Below, in pieces: positions 1 to 8,698 of a stretch of 64,000 bases of DNA. Origin of the DNA: Alphaproteobacteria bacterium (GTDB taxonomy: Bacteria > Pseudomonadota > Alphaproteobacteria > Sphingomonadales > Sphingomonadaceae). The stretch is taken from positions 23,925-87,924 of the forward strand of contig QBLU01000007.1 of assembly GCA_003241875.1 (NCBI GenBank), given 5' to 3'. Positions within the stretch are counted from its first letter, which is position 1. Each line of letters opens with the position of its first letter. A program made the translations under genes and the position numbers. The notes under the pieces were generated by a model, which made no database searches, was not told the DNA's origin, and worked only from the letters and a program-made list of their open reading frames with translations.

Positions 1-2
1 TT

Positions 3-572
3 TCGGTGAACATCCGCACCGCCACCACCCCGGAAGCCGCTCGCCTTGTCGTCAACGACGAGGCCCATATGGCCGTCATCTTCACCATGGCGGGCGAGCC
101 GCGGCTGCGGACCCGCGTGTCGATGGCGCAGCCGTTGCGTGTCGTCTGCGCCCCCGGCCATCCCGCCGCACGCAAGGCCGGCCTGACGCTGGCAGAGCTC
201 GCCGGCCACCCGTTGTGCCTGCCGTCACAGGGGTTTCGTATCCGCCAGATCCTGGCGGCGGCCGAGAACCGCCAGCATCTTCGCCTGCAGCCGTCGCTGA
301 CCACCGATTCGATCTACACGCTGCGCTCCATCGCCATGCGCGGGGAGGCGATCACCGTGCTGCCGCACATCGCGATCATCGACGAACTCAGGGCCGGTGC
401 GCTGGTGGCGCTGCCGCTGCTGGGGGTGGAGGACGAAGAGGAGCGGATCGCGCTGGTGCATCGCATCGGCCGCCAGCTCGAGGCGGTGCCGGCGCGCATG
501 CTGGCGACACTGCAATCGAGCTTTCGCGGGCTGTTTGAAGTCCATGCGCCGGCGATGACCGAGGCGGCCTAG
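3..572 (+). CDS. LysR-type transcriptional regulator, C-terminal effector domain (5' truncated by window)
   Basis: Only the effector-binding half of a LysR-type regulator lies in the window. The frame is open from the first base, so the N-terminal winged helix-turn-helix is outside. The visible part runs as a periplasmic-binding-protein-like fold: an early strand around VNIRTATTPEAARLVV, an acidic turn (NDEAHMAVIF) typical of the domain, the hinge strand RVVCAPGHPA, and TDSIYTLRSIAMRGEAITVL in the second lobe, which matches the LysR effector-domain pattern. It is transcribed towards the catabolic operon that ends at 755 and is separated from it by an inverted repeat. It may control that operon, as LysR proteins often control neighbouring catabolic genes, but it is convergent to it, so this is only a guess. 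Confidence 0.85.
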   Translation, partial: SVNIRTATTPEAARLVVNDEAHMAVIFTMAGEPRLRTRVSMAQPLRVVCAPGHPAARKAGLTLAELAGHPLCLPSQGFRIRQILAAAENRQHLRLQPSLTTDSIYTLRSIAMRGEAITVLPHIAIIDELRAGALVALPLLGVEDEEERIALVHRIGRQLEAVPARMLATLQSSFRGLFEVHAPAMTEAA

Positions 573-656
573 GGCCGATTGCGTCTGGGCGGCGCCGACT
601 CCATTTGAAGGCAATCGACCCTGGAGTGGATCGCAGTTTCGTTGAACCAAGAAGGC

Positions 657-732
657 CCGCTCAGGCTGAGCTTGTAGAAGCCGGGTCGCAGAGCGGCGCT
701 CGCGGGGGCTTCGACAAGCTCAGCCTGAGCGG
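657..732. terminator. Long inverted repeat between convergent genes, probable bidirectional terminator or REP-like element
   Basis: Arms of 26 bases at 657-682 and 707-732 are reverse complements with a single mismatch and a 24-base loop. Their core is CTCAGGCTGAGCTTGT and its complement ACAAGCTCAGCCTGAG. It sits between the end of the LysR gene and the end of the catabolic operon, where a two-way transcription stop would be useful. A shorter direct repeat, TTGAAGGCAATC, flanks the element at about 605 and 738. The arm sequence resembles dispersed palindromes common in proteobacterial intergenic regions, so it may be a genome-wide repeat; that is from memory and unchecked. Confidence 0.7.
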
Positions 733-754
733 ATCAACTTGAAGGCAATCAACT

Positions 755-1450
755 CTAAAGGCTCGGTTCAAGTCTCGTGTTCATGACCAGTTCGGCGACC
801 GATGCCGTGTTGGGCAGCGACAGCAGGAACGCCACGGCCTCCGCCACCGTTTCGGGCTGCATGCGTTCGGCCTTGGGGGTGACGCCGGGCAGGTCGGCGA
901 TCAGTGCCGTGTCGACGGCGCCGGGACACAAGGCCGTCGCGCGGACGCCTCTGGCCCAGCCCTCCAGCCGCGCCGCATGGGTCAGCGCGACGACGGCGTG
1001 CTTGGTCATGGCATAGGCCAGGGCGCTGCCCTGCCGGACGCGTTTCCCATCGGTAGAGGCGATGGTGACGATGCGGCCGTGGCCGCCGGATTCGAGGTGT
1101 GGCATGGCGAGGCGGATCAGGCGAAGCGGCGCCTTGACGTTGACGGCCCAGTGGCGATCGAGGTCTTCCTCGCTGGTGTTGGCCAGCGTCGACGGCTTCA
1201 GCATCCCGGCGTTGTTGACCAGCGCATCGATGCGGCCGAAGCGGGCGAAGGTCGCCGCCACCCAGGCCGCGGCGGTGTCGGGCACCTCGGCATCGAAGCG
1301 GCAGTGCAGAGCGTCAGGAAAATCCGGCCCGGGGCGGCGATTGCCAAGCGACAGTCGATAGCCCTCCGCGTGCAATCGTGTGGCGATGGCACGACCGATG
1401 CCGCGGCCCGTGCCTGAGATCATCACCACCCGCCCGGCCGCGGCCAGCAT
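755..1450 (-). CDS. Short-chain dehydrogenase/reductase, last gene of the catabolic operon
   Basis: A 231-residue classical SDR, probably a soluble NAD(P)-dependent oxidoreductase. The Rossmann glycine motif is at the N-terminus (SGTGRGIG), followed by the NNAG motif, the catalytic Ser in IVTIAST and the Tyr/Lys pair in YAMTKHA, so the active site looks complete. The end PGAVDTAL is also typical. The open frame extends further upstream, but the ATG at 1450 overlaps the stop of the preceding SDR as TGATG and leads straight into the Rossmann fold, so this start is preferred. It is short for an SDR at the C-terminus. Its substrate is unknown. It is translationally coupled to the atypical SDR upstream, so the two may act on successive intermediates or form a heteromeric pair. 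Confidence 0.85.
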   Translation of the reverse strand: MLAAAGRVVMISGTGRGIGRAIATRLHAEGYRLSLGNRRPGPDFPDALHCRFDAEVPDTAAAWVAATFARFGRIDALVNNAGMLKPSTLANTSEEDLDRHWAVNVKAPLRLIRLAMPHLESGGHGRIVTIASTDGKRVRQGSALAYAMTKHAVVALTHAARLEGWARGVRATALCPGAVDTALIADLPGVTPKAERMQPETVAEAVAFLLSLPNTASVAELVMNTRLEPSL

Positions 1451-2232
1451 CAGAACAGCCCCTGGTAAACGCCGCCGTCGTTGACGATGTTCTGGCCGGT
1501 CATATAGCCGTTCTGCGCGCTGCACAGATAGGCAATGAGATCGCCGCACTCGGCCGGGTCGGCAAAGCGTCCCGCCGGTGTCGACTGCAGCCGGTTCTCG
1601 ACGATGGCTTCATAGGTCGTGTTGCCGCGCGCGGCATGGCCGTGCAGGTTGGTCTGCAACGCGTCGGTGTCGAAGAAACCCGGCAGCACCGAATTGATGA
1701 CGACATTGTGAGCGACGAGTTCGCGCACCATCGCTGCAATGGCTCCGGCGAGCGCCAGCCGCGCGGCATGGCTGGGCCCGAAATTCACCTGTGGGAACTT
1801 GATGAAGCTGACCGAGATATTGACGATGCGGCCAAAGCGGCGCTCGCACATGCCCGGCACGACGGCGTTGATGAGCTCGAGCGTGCCGAAGAAATGTGCC
1901 TCCAGCCAGGCGTCCCAGCCGGCGCGGTCGAGCGTGCGGAAGTTTTCCGGCGTCTGTCGTACCCCGGGGTTAGCGACCAGGATATCGGGATCGGGACAGA
2001 TGGCGAGGACCGCCTGGCGACCGGCGGCGGTGCCGAGATCGGCCGCTACCGTCTCCACGGCGACGCCATGTTCGGCGCGCAGCTGTGCGGCGACATCCTC
2101 CAGCAGCGCGGCGCCGCGCGCGACAAGGGTCAGGTTGACGCCCTCGCGGGCCAGCGATTCGGCGGCGGCATGGCCGAGGCCCTTGCTGGCGCCGCAAACA
2201 AGCGCCTTGCGGCCGTGAATATGCAGGTCCAT
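1450..2232 (-). CDS. Atypical SDR family protein lacking the catalytic Tyr-Lys pair
   Basis: A 260-residue SDR with a normal nucleotide-binding motif (GASKGLG, residues 14-20) and the closing segment NSVLPGFFDTDAL. Where classical SDRs carry YxxxK this one has SHAAR (in GPSHAARLALAGA), so Tyr is replaced by Ser and Lys by Arg; the NNAG motif is also altered, to VANPG. I recall a branch of FabG-like proteins with SNAAR or SNGAR at this place followed by NNLLPGxFDTDR, so this is probably a real subfamily and not a damaged gene. It may be a non-redox or different-chemistry enzyme, or need a partner. The gene lies 3 bases after the DapA-like gene and overlaps the next SDR by one base. Confidence 0.85.
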   Translation of the reverse strand: MDLHIHGRKALVCGASKGLGHAAAESLAREGVNLTLVARGAALLEDVAAQLRAEHGVAVETVAADLGTAAGRQAVLAICPDPDILVANPGVRQTPENFRTLDRAGWDAWLEAHFFGTLELINAVVPGMCERRFGRIVNISVSFIKFPQVNFGPSHAARLALAGAIAAMVRELVAHNVVINSVLPGFFDTDALQTNLHGHAARGNTTYEAIVENRLQSTPAGRFADPAECGDLIAYLCSAQNGYMTGQNIVNDGGVYQGLF

Positions 2233-2235
2233 CGG

Positions 2236-3189
2236 CTAGGCTCCCCATCCGGGTGTCGCGCGAGCCGGCACAGGGGCCGAACCGCCAAAGCCCAGTTCGG
2301 CGAGGCCGCGTTCCAGCCTGGCGACCTGGGCGCTGTCCAGCGCCTGCAGCGGGCGGCGCGGCTTGCCGCCACCCGGCAGCCCGAGCAGGTCCATTGCCGC
2401 CTTGGTCGCCGGGTACAGCGACAGGCCGTCGCTGGTGAACAGCCGTGTCAGCTGCTGCCCGATCGCCTGCAGGGCATTTGCGGTCTCCATGTCGCCGCGG
2501 CTGGCGGCATGGTAGAGGTCCAGTCCGCCGGGTCGCCACATGTTGGGAAAACAATCGATCGTGCCATCGGCGCCGGCCTGCACCGCCGGCACGCCGAACA
2601 TCGAAGACGGCCCGCAGAAAACCCGCAGGCGGCTGCCGACCCTGAGCAGGCTGGCATGGAAGTTGTCCCAGTCGCCGCTGCTTTCCTTCAGCGCCACCAC
2701 CGTCGGCAGGTCAGCCAGCCGATCCAGTATATCGGGCGTCAACGCGTTCCCGGCATTGCCGGGGATGTTGTAGAGCATCAGCGGCAGGCCGCAGGCGGCG
2801 CCGACAGCGGCGAAATGGCCGACGATCTCGTCGGGCGTCAGCGCGATGAAATAGCTCGGCAACACCAGCGCCACATCGGCGCCATTGGCCTCGGCGGCCT
2901 GCGACAGCAGGATCGTTTCGACCGGCGTGGCGGCCCCAGTGGCCACGATCAGCGTGCCGCGGCCTGCCAGGGCTTCGCGTGCCACCGGTGTCAGGGCGAT
3001 GCGCTCGGCATGGGTCAACGCCCAGAATTCGCCGGTGCAGCCGCCGACCAGCACGCCGGTCGCGCCTTCGGTCATCAACCGGTCGATGTTGGCGGCAAGC
3101 GCATCGTGATCGACGGCGCCGTCAGTCTTGAAGGGGGTGGTTACGGCAGGCATCGGACCCTGCCAGTCGACGTCGTTTCGATCCATCAT
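2236..3189 (-). CDS. DapA/NanA-family aldolase, lyase or deaminase
   Basis: A 317-residue protein of the dihydrodipicolinate synthase / N-acetylneuraminate lyase superfamily: class I enzymes that form a Schiff base between a lysine and a 2-oxo acid. The GxxGE motif appears as GGCTGEFWAL, the catalytic Tyr at about residue 140 (LMLYNIPGN) and the Schiff-base Lys at about 168 (VVALKESSG). Members of this family include pyrroline-4-hydroxy-2-carboxylate deaminase of hydroxyproline catabolism, and the neighbouring dehydrogenase genes make that type of reaction attractive here. True biosynthetic DapA is less likely given the catabolic operon. The ATG at 3189 overlaps the stop of the ABC ATPase as ATGA and is followed directly by a second ATG. 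Confidence 0.85.
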   Translation of the reverse strand: MMDRNDVDWQGPMPAVTTPFKTDGAVDHDALAANIDRLMTEGATGVLVGGCTGEFWALTHAERIALTPVAREALAGRGTLIVATGAATPVETILLSQAAEANGADVALVLPSYFIALTPDEIVGHFAAVGAACGLPLMLYNIPGNAGNALTPDILDRLADLPTVVALKESSGDWDNFHASLLRVGSRLRVFCGPSSMFGVPAVQAGADGTIDCFPNMWRPGGLDLYHAASRGDMETANALQAIGQQLTRLFTSDGLSLYPATKAAMDLLGLPGGGKPRRPLQALDSAQVARLERGLAELGFGGSAPVPARATPGWGA

Positions 3190-4271
3190 GGTGCCGTTGT
3201 CTCGTTGCTGGACGTGATCGGGGACAGGGCGGCATTGCGCCGATCCCCGGTTTCGGGGTTGAACAGATGCAGTTGCGCCGGCCGGACCTGCCAGTGGACG
3301 GTGGCCCCGGGCGCCAGCCGGCAATCGGCCGGTGCCCGCGCCGTCACGGTGCCGAATTCGCCCGACAGGGTGAGCAGAGTTTCATGGCCGACGGCCTCCA
3401 TATCCGTGACGCATGCAGCGACGCCGGTGTCGGCGATCTCCACATCCTCGGCGCGAATGCCGACGGTCACCGGCCCGTCGGGGGCGCCGATCAGGGCCAG
3501 CGGACGACCGGCCAGCAGCAGCCGCCCGGTGGCCACCATGCCGTCGGCAAAGGCCATGCCCGGCGTACCGATGAACGACGCCACCATGCGGTTGGCCGGG
3601 CGGCGGTAAACCTCGGCCGGCGTCCCGAACTGCTGCAACCGACCGCCATCGATCACCGCGACATGCGTCGACATGGTCATCGCCTCCAGCTGGTCATGGG
3701 TCACATAGACCATTGTCCGCCCGATCCGGCGATGCAGCGCCACCAGTTCGCGGCGCATATGGCTACGCAATGTAGCGTCAAGGTTCGACAGCGGTTCGTC
3801 GAGCAGGAATATCCGCGGCTCGCGCACCAGTGCCCGGCCCAGCGCCACGCGCTGCTGCTGCCCGCCCGACAGCTCGCGGGGGCGACGGTCGAGCAGCGCC
3901 GTCAATTGCAGCACCTCGGCGGCCCGGGCCACGGCGGCGTCGCGTTCGCCGCGCGGCACGCCGCGCTTGCGCAAGGGGTAGGCGATGTTCTGCGCCACCG
4001 TCATGTGCGGGTAAAGCGCATAGGACTGGAACACCATGGCGATGTCGCGACGGCCGGGCGGAATGTCGTTGACGACGCTGCCGTCGAACAGGATCTGGCC
4101 GGCGCTCGGCGCCTCCAGCCCGGCGAGCATGCGCAGCAAGGTCGACTTGCCACAGCCGGAGGGACCGAGCAGCGTCAGGAACGCCCCCGACGGCACGGTG
4201 AGGTCGATGCCGCGCACGACATCTGTGGTGCCGAAGCGCTTGTGCAGCGCGCGCAGTTCGATGCCCGCCAT
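3186..4271 (-). CDS. ABC importer ATPase, MalK/UgpC type
   Basis: A 361-residue ATPase that would energise the importer encoded by the next three upstream genes. Walker A is GPSGCGKST (residues 36-44), the Q-loop lies in VFQSYALYPHMTV, the signature is LSGGQQQRVALGRAL, Walker B with D-loop is FLLDEPLSNLDA and the switch His is in VTHDQ. A C-terminal extension of about 120 residues fits the TOBE/regulatory domain of the CUT1 carbohydrate and glycerol-phosphate ATPases. The start at 4271 overlaps the permease stop by one base (TGATG); longer in-frame starts have no support. The MalK-like type points to a carbohydrate or polyol-like solute, but such systems also carry other polar compounds. Confidence 0.92.
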   Translation of the reverse strand: MAGIELRALHKRFGTTDVVRGIDLTVPSGAFLTLLGPSGCGKSTLLRMLAGLEAPSAGQILFDGSVVNDIPPGRRDIAMVFQSYALYPHMTVAQNIAYPLRKRGVPRGERDAAVARAAEVLQLTALLDRRPRELSGGQQQRVALGRALVREPRIFLLDEPLSNLDATLRSHMRRELVALHRRIGRTMVYVTHDQLEAMTMSTHVAVIDGGRLQQFGTPAEVYRRPANRMVASFIGTPGMAFADGMVATGRLLLAGRPLALIGAPDGPVTVGIRAEDVEIADTGVAACVTDMEAVGHETLLTLSGEFGTVTARAPADCRLAPGATVHWQVRPAQLHLFNPETGDRRNAALSPITSSNETTAP

Positions 4272-5101
4272 CAGCCCTTGACCGCCCCGGCGCCGAAGCC
4301 CCTGACCAGATGGCCCTGCAGGAAGGCCAGGATGATGATCAACGGCACGCTCATCATCACCGACGCCGCCATCAGCAGCGACCATTCGATGTTGAAGCCG
4401 CTGACCAGCATGGTCATCACGCCGGTGGTCAACGGCCGCACGTCATCGGCATTGACGAGGACGAGGGCGAACAGAAACTCGTTCCAGGCAAGGATGAAGG
4501 TGAACAGCGCCGTCGAGATGATGCCGGGCAGCACCTGGGGCAGCAGTACGTCGAAAAAGGCCCCCATCCGCGAGGCGCCGTCGATCAGCGCGGCCTGTTC
4601 GATCTCCACCGGCACCGCCGCCATGAAGGTACGCAGCAGCCACAGCGCATAGGGCAGGGCAAAGCTGGTATAGGCGATGACCAGGCTGGCGATGGTGTTG
4701 GCAAGGCCGAGCCTGACCATCAGCAGGTACAGCGGGATGATCAGCACCACCGACGGCAGCATATAGCAAAGCAGCACCGCCGAGGCGATTGCCTCGCGCC
4801 CGCGATAACGAAAGCGCGCCAGGCTGAAGGCACCGAGCACGGCGAGCACGACGACCACCGTTGTCGTCGCGGTCGCGATCACCACCGAGTTGGCGAAATA
4901 TGCCGGAAACGCCGTCTCGGTCAGGAGGACGGCATAATGTTCCAGGGTCGGCTCCACCGGCAGCAGCGTCGGTTCCAGCGAGAACACCTCGTCTTCCGAC
5001 TTCAGCGAGGTTGCGACCATCCAGAGCAGCGGCCCCGCCACCAGCAGGATCAGGCTCCAGGCCAGCAGGCTCCAGCCGGTGCGAGCCAACCGCGGGCTCA
5101 T
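4271..5101 (-). CDS. ABC importer permease, MalG/UgpE type
   Basis: A 276-residue integral inner-membrane protein with about six hydrophobic helices and the cytoplasmic EAA loop that docks on the ATPase (EQAALIDGASRMGAFFDVLL, with the typical DGA and following LP). A short cytoplasmic N-terminus leads to the first helix (WSLILLVAGPLLWMVATSL) and a periplasmic loop, as in MalG-type subunits. The start overlaps the other permease gene by four bases (5098-5101), so the pair is translationally coupled and the two proteins very probably form the heterodimeric channel. Confidence 0.92.
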   Translation of the reverse strand: MSPRLARTGWSLLAWSLILLVAGPLLWMVATSLKSEDEVFSLEPTLLPVEPTLEHYAVLLTETAFPAYFANSVVIATATTTVVVVLAVLGAFSLARFRYRGREAIASAVLLCYMLPSVVLIIPLYLLMVRLGLANTIASLVIAYTSFALPYALWLLRTFMAAVPVEIEQAALIDGASRMGAFFDVLLPQVLPGIISTALFTFILAWNEFLFALVLVNADDVRPLTTGVMTMLVSGFNIEWSLLMAASVMMSVPLIIILAFLQGHLVRGFGAGAVKG

Positions 5102-5985
5102 GTCCGGCCCCGCACGGCAAGCCGATAGAGCAGGAAAAAGCCCAGCATGGTGATCATCATGGCAACGGCATAGGCGGCGGCCATGCCCATGCGGTTGAGG
5201 CCGAAAGCTTCCTGATAGACAATCAGCGGCAGCGTACGCGTCGCATCGACCGGCCCGCCGCCGGTCAGCAGGTAGACGAGATCGAACTCCTTGAAGTCCC
5301 AGATCGCCCGCAGCAGCACGACGATGCCCAGCACCTCGCCGATCTGGGGCAGCGTGACATCGCGGAACCGGCTCCAGGCCCCGGCCCCGTCGAGCCGGGC
5401 CGCGTCGTACAGGGACTCGGGAATGGTCTGCAGCCGCGCCAGTACGGCGATGACGACGAAGGGAAAGAACTTCCAGGCGCCGACGACGATGACGCTGAGC
5501 AGGGCGCTAGGCATGGTGCCGAGCCAGTCGAGCGGCGCCGCGATCACCCCGATTTTCATCAGGAGCTGGTTCGCCAGCCCGAACATGTCGTTGAACAGCC
5601 AGCGCCAGACGAGGACGGCGACCACCGTCGACACGAAATAGGGAAACAGCACCAGGCTGCGGGCGAGGCTGCGCAGCCACAGGTCGCGATTGAGCAGCAG
5701 CGCCATCGCCACGCCGATCACGATCTGCAGCGCCAGCGTTGCCGCTGTCCACACGAGCGTCACGCCGAGCGCCGGCCAGAAGCGCCCGTCGGCGCCCAGC
5801 AGCTCGGCGTAATTGCCCAGCCCGACGAAGCGCGAGCGCAGCGTCGGCGTGTCGACGGCAAAGGCCGACAGGGCAATGGCGGCGAAAAGCGGATAAGCGA
5901 TGACGGTGCCGAGCACGAGCACGACCGGCGCGATGAGCAGCGGGCCGAGCGACCGGTCGCCAAGGTGATGCAGGGCCGGCCTCAT
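5098..5985 (-). CDS. ABC importer permease, MalF/UgpA type
   Basis: A 295-residue inner-membrane subunit with six predicted helices and an EAA loop (ESLYDAARLDGAGAWSRFRD) followed by the conserved LP. The N-terminal helix (LLIAPVVLVLGTVIAYPLF) and following periplasmic region match UgpA-like subunits and not the longer MalF of E. coli. It overlaps the binding-protein gene by four bases at 5982-5985 and the partner permease by four bases at its end. Confidence 0.92.
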   Translation of the reverse strand: MRPALHHLGDRSLGPLLIAPVVLVLGTVIAYPLFAAIALSAFAVDTPTLRSRFVGLGNYAELLGADGRFWPALGVTLVWTAATLALQIVIGVAMALLLNRDLWLRSLARSLVLFPYFVSTVVAVLVWRWLFNDMFGLANQLLMKIGVIAAPLDWLGTMPSALLSVIVVGAWKFFPFVVIAVLARLQTIPESLYDAARLDGAGAWSRFRDVTLPQIGEVLGIVVLLRAIWDFKEFDLVYLLTGGGPVDATRTLPLIVYQEAFGLNRMGMAAAYAVAMMITMLGFFLLYRLAVRGRT

Positions 5986-7349
5986 CGTGGGACGTCGGCG
6001 CCGCGCATGATGGCGGCAATCCGGCTGCTGGCGCGGGCGACCGCCGCCTTGGCAGATTCCCCGGAGATGACGACACGTTGCACCATCTCGGCAATGGCAT
6101 GGCTGGCGATGATCTCCCCGGCCTTGGTATTCGGCCGATGGGCCGGGCTTTCGAAACCGAGGTTGTGGCCGGCAGCGGCGGCCCTGGTCATGGTCGCAAT
6201 CTGGGTGGCGAACAGCGAGGTGATCGGGTTGCCGCGATAGTCAGGGCTGTCGGTGATACCCTGGAGAACGGGCAGCACATGGCCCGGGGCCGCCAGCATC
6301 TGCCGCACATAGCCGGCGGGTTCGTACAGCGATGACGCCAGCGCCTTTGTCGCCGCGATCTCGGTGGCGCCTTTCGGAATGAACAGGCACGGAAAGTCGT
6401 TGAAGGTCCACGACGGCGTCGCGACCGTCTGGCTGGGGTAGGGCACGCAGACCAGGGTGCGCGCCATCCTGGGGTTCTGCCGCGCCGCGCTGATCAGGAC
6501 ACGGCCGCCATAGATGCCGGTGGCGGTCGCGCCCGATACAAAGGCGTTGAGGCTGTCGGACCAGCCGTAGCTGCTGGCGCTGGGCGGGCAATATTCGCGC
6601 ATTGAGCGGTAGAATTCCAGCGCGGCATAGGTCGGCGCGCTGTCGAGCGCCAGTTGCAGGTCGGGCGTGAAGACCTGGCCGCCGGCGCGGTGGATGAAGG
6701 AGATGAAGACCAGCGACGTCATGCTGTTGCTGCCATAGGGCAGGGGTGCGCCATAGATGCGCTTCGTCTGCATCCGGCGGCAGGCGTCGCGCAACGCGTC
6801 CCAGTCGCGGGGCGGGGTGTCGATCCCGGCCGCCGCCATCAGGTCGCGGCGCAGCCAGAGCATGTCGACCGCCGTGCCGCCGATGGCGACGGCGCTGAGG
6901 CGTCCGTCGGCAGCCCTATAGGGCGCATTGGCGCCAGGCAGGAAACGCGCCGCGCCGATCGTGGCGGCGACCCCGTCCATCGGCTCCAGCAAGCCTTGCG
7001 CGTAATAGCTTTGCGCCGCGAACGACGGCAGATGGGTGACGATGTTCGGCACTTGGCCGGCGGCAAAGGCGGCGGCGAACTGTGCCGGATAGCCTTCGTC
7101 CGAGGTCGGTTCGAACACGACGCGATAGCCGGGGTTGGCCGCCTCGAATCCGGCGATCTGCGCGCGATAGGCGCGCGCCTGCGCGGGTGCCGCCTGGGGG
7201 GACCACCAGCGCAGGACCTTGCGATCGTCGTTGCCACTACAGGCCGCCATTGGCAGGGCCAGCATCGGCAGGGCCAGGGCGCTGCCGAGCAGGCAGCGCC
7301 GATTCAGCAGCGGCGCTCCATTCTCGCCCGTTGTTGGCTTGCCGGTCAT
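5982..7349 (-). CDS. ABC importer solute-binding lipoprotein, family 1
   Basis: A roughly 455-residue periplasmic binding protein anchored as a lipoprotein. The N-terminus has a twin Arg (NRRCLLGSA), a hydrophobic stretch and a lipobox LPMAAC, so a Tat- or Sec-exported lipoprotein is likely. The mature part starts KVLRWWSPQ, as family-1 sugar-binding proteins do, and contains a late FIPKGATEIAATKALA segment also typical of that family. The ATG at 7349 was chosen because it places the signal peptide at the N-terminus; an earlier in-frame ATG at 7388 is possible, and neither has a strong Shine-Dalgarno. About 160 bases separate it from the upstream oxidoreductase, the largest gap in the operon, so a secondary promoter could lie here. 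Confidence 0.85.
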   Translation of the reverse strand: MTGKPTTGENGAPLLNRRCLLGSALALPMLALPMAACSGNDDRKVLRWWSPQAAPAQARAYRAQIAGFEAANPGYRVVFEPTSDEGYPAQFAAAFAAGQVPNIVTHLPSFAAQSYYAQGLLEPMDGVAATIGAARFLPGANAPYRAADGRLSAVAIGGTAVDMLWLRRDLMAAAGIDTPPRDWDALRDACRRMQTKRIYGAPLPYGSNSMTSLVFISFIHRAGGQVFTPDLQLALDSAPTYAALEFYRSMREYCPPSASSYGWSDSLNAFVSGATATGIYGGRVLISAARQNPRMARTLVCVPYPSQTVATPSWTFNDFPCLFIPKGATEIAATKALASSLYEPAGYVRQMLAAPGHVLPVLQGITDSPDYRGNPITSLFATQIATMTRAAAAGHNLGFESPAHRPNTKAGEIIASHAIAEMVQRVVISGESAKAAVARASSRIAAIMRGADVPR

Positions 7350-7507
7350 TGCTACGCTGTCTTGCCGCCCCTGTCTGACATCGACCATGGCGCCGGGATG
7401 GGGAAGGGTGCAAGACCGGCGCGCGGCGTCGCAGGATCGCGCGACCGACGGCGCCGCGGCCAAGGCCGAGGTGATATCCCTATTTTTCAAAGATATACGA
7501 GACATTC

Positions 7508-8698
7508 TCAAGTCCGCGCCGCGCGTGTCGGTGCCGCTTGTGCGGGTAAAGCAACGTTGAAGCGCTCCGGACGAAAGGCTTCGATGTCGGCAATCGGCAC
7601 GCGCCCGAGAATATCGTCGGCCACCATCCGCGCCGCCAGGGGTCCAAGCGTATAGCCGGCGTCGCCCGGGATCGCGATGGCAAGCCCGGGGCTGGTCGCC
7701 ACCCGGCCCAGCACGCCACGTCCGTCGACGACCGTGTTGTTGCCCGCCCAGCAGCGGATGATCCGCAGCAGCCCCAGTGCCGGCACGACATGCAGGCCGA
7801 GCGTGGCGCTGGCGACCAGGCTGTCGAGCTCCAGCCCCGGCGCAGCGCTGCCCTCGGCGGCCCGCGCCGGCCAGCCACCACCGATGACGATTTGGCCGGC
7901 GGCGAGCTGCTTCAGCGTGATCATCCGGTCGGCATGCTGGACCAGGTGCCCGATCAAGGGCTGCGCCGGCTCGGTGATCGCGATATTGAGCGGCTCGGCG
8001 ATGCTGGGGATCGCCAGCCCAAACGGAGTCGCCAGCCGCCCGCTGTCCCAGGCTGCGGCAATTATCACCTGACGGCAGTGCAGTGGCCCGATGGCACTGT
8101 GGACGACATAGCCGTCGCCGTCGGCGACGATATCCGTCACATGCACGCCGCGCCGCCAGAGCACGCCCAGGCCGCGCGTCCAGCCTGCCAGCCCACGATT
8201 GGCCGCCAGTGGATTCAGCTTGCCTTCGTTACGGCACAGCTCGGCCCCGATGATCGCCGGGCCGAGATAGGGCGCCATCTGCCGGACAGCTTCGGACCCC
8301 AGGATTTCGACGTCGAGGCCGATCTCGCGTTCGCGCGCCGCCTTGGTTTCGAGAAAGGCGAGCTGTTCCGGGGTTTCCGCAACCATCAGCCCGCCGGTCA
8401 GCTTCAGCTCGAAATCGAGACCCAGCCGGGTACCGAGTTCGGCCCAGAAGCGCACGGCGAGCGGGTAGAGCGGCAATTGGGCCTCGAGCCCCGGCACCCG
8501 GTCGGGATAAAGCCGCATGAACCGGCTCTGCATCTGGACGTGGAGACTGCCCGCGTTGCTCGTCGAACCGGCCGCATGCCCGGCGTCGAGCACGGTTACC
8601 GCCATGCCCGCTTCGGCCAGGAATCCGGCGATGCAGGTGCCGACGACCCCGCCGCCGATCACGACCGTGTCCGTGCGCTCCGCCGCGCTGTCGCTCAT
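7508..8698 (-). CDS. FAD-dependent amine/D-amino-acid oxidase-like subunit (DAO family)
   Basis: A 396-residue DAO-fold flavoprotein. The FAD Rossmann motif opens the chain (VVIGGGVVGTCIAGFLAEAG), with the family pattern STSNAGSLHV a little later and a C-terminal GDAGYTLGPLAARMVADDI segment that closes the FAD site. Proteins of this group are the catalytic subunits of opine oxidases and heteromeric D-hydroxyproline or proline dehydrogenases, which pass electrons to a partner of the type encoded just upstream. ATG 8698 overlaps that partner's stop as ATGA. The expected reaction is oxidation of a secondary or primary amine to an imine; the substrate cannot be read from sequence. Confidence 0.88.
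   Translation of the reverse strand: MSDSAAERTDTVVIGGGVVGTCIAGFLAEAGMAVTVLDAGHAAGSTSNAGSLHVQMQSRFMRLYPDRVPGLEAQLPLYPLAVRFWAELGTRLGLDFELKLTGGLMVAETPEQLAFLETKAAREREIGLDVEILGSEAVRQMAPYLGPAIIGAELCRNEGKLNPLAANRGLAGWTRGLGVLWRRGVHVTDIVADGDGYVVHSAIGPLHCRQVIIAAAWDSGRLATPFGLAIPSIAEPLNIAITEPAQPLIGHLVQHADRMITLKQLAAGQIVIGGGWPARAAEGSAAPGLELDSLVASATLGLHVVPALGLLRIIRCWAGNNTVVDGRGVLGRVATSPGLAIAIPGDAGYTLGPLAARMVADDILGRVPIADIEAFRPERFNVALPAQAAPTRAART

Noticed and set aside
1378..3609. 743-residue open frame on the plus strand
   Set aside because: It runs antisense to two SDRs and the DapA-like gene, all of which have clear motifs; its translation has no family features.
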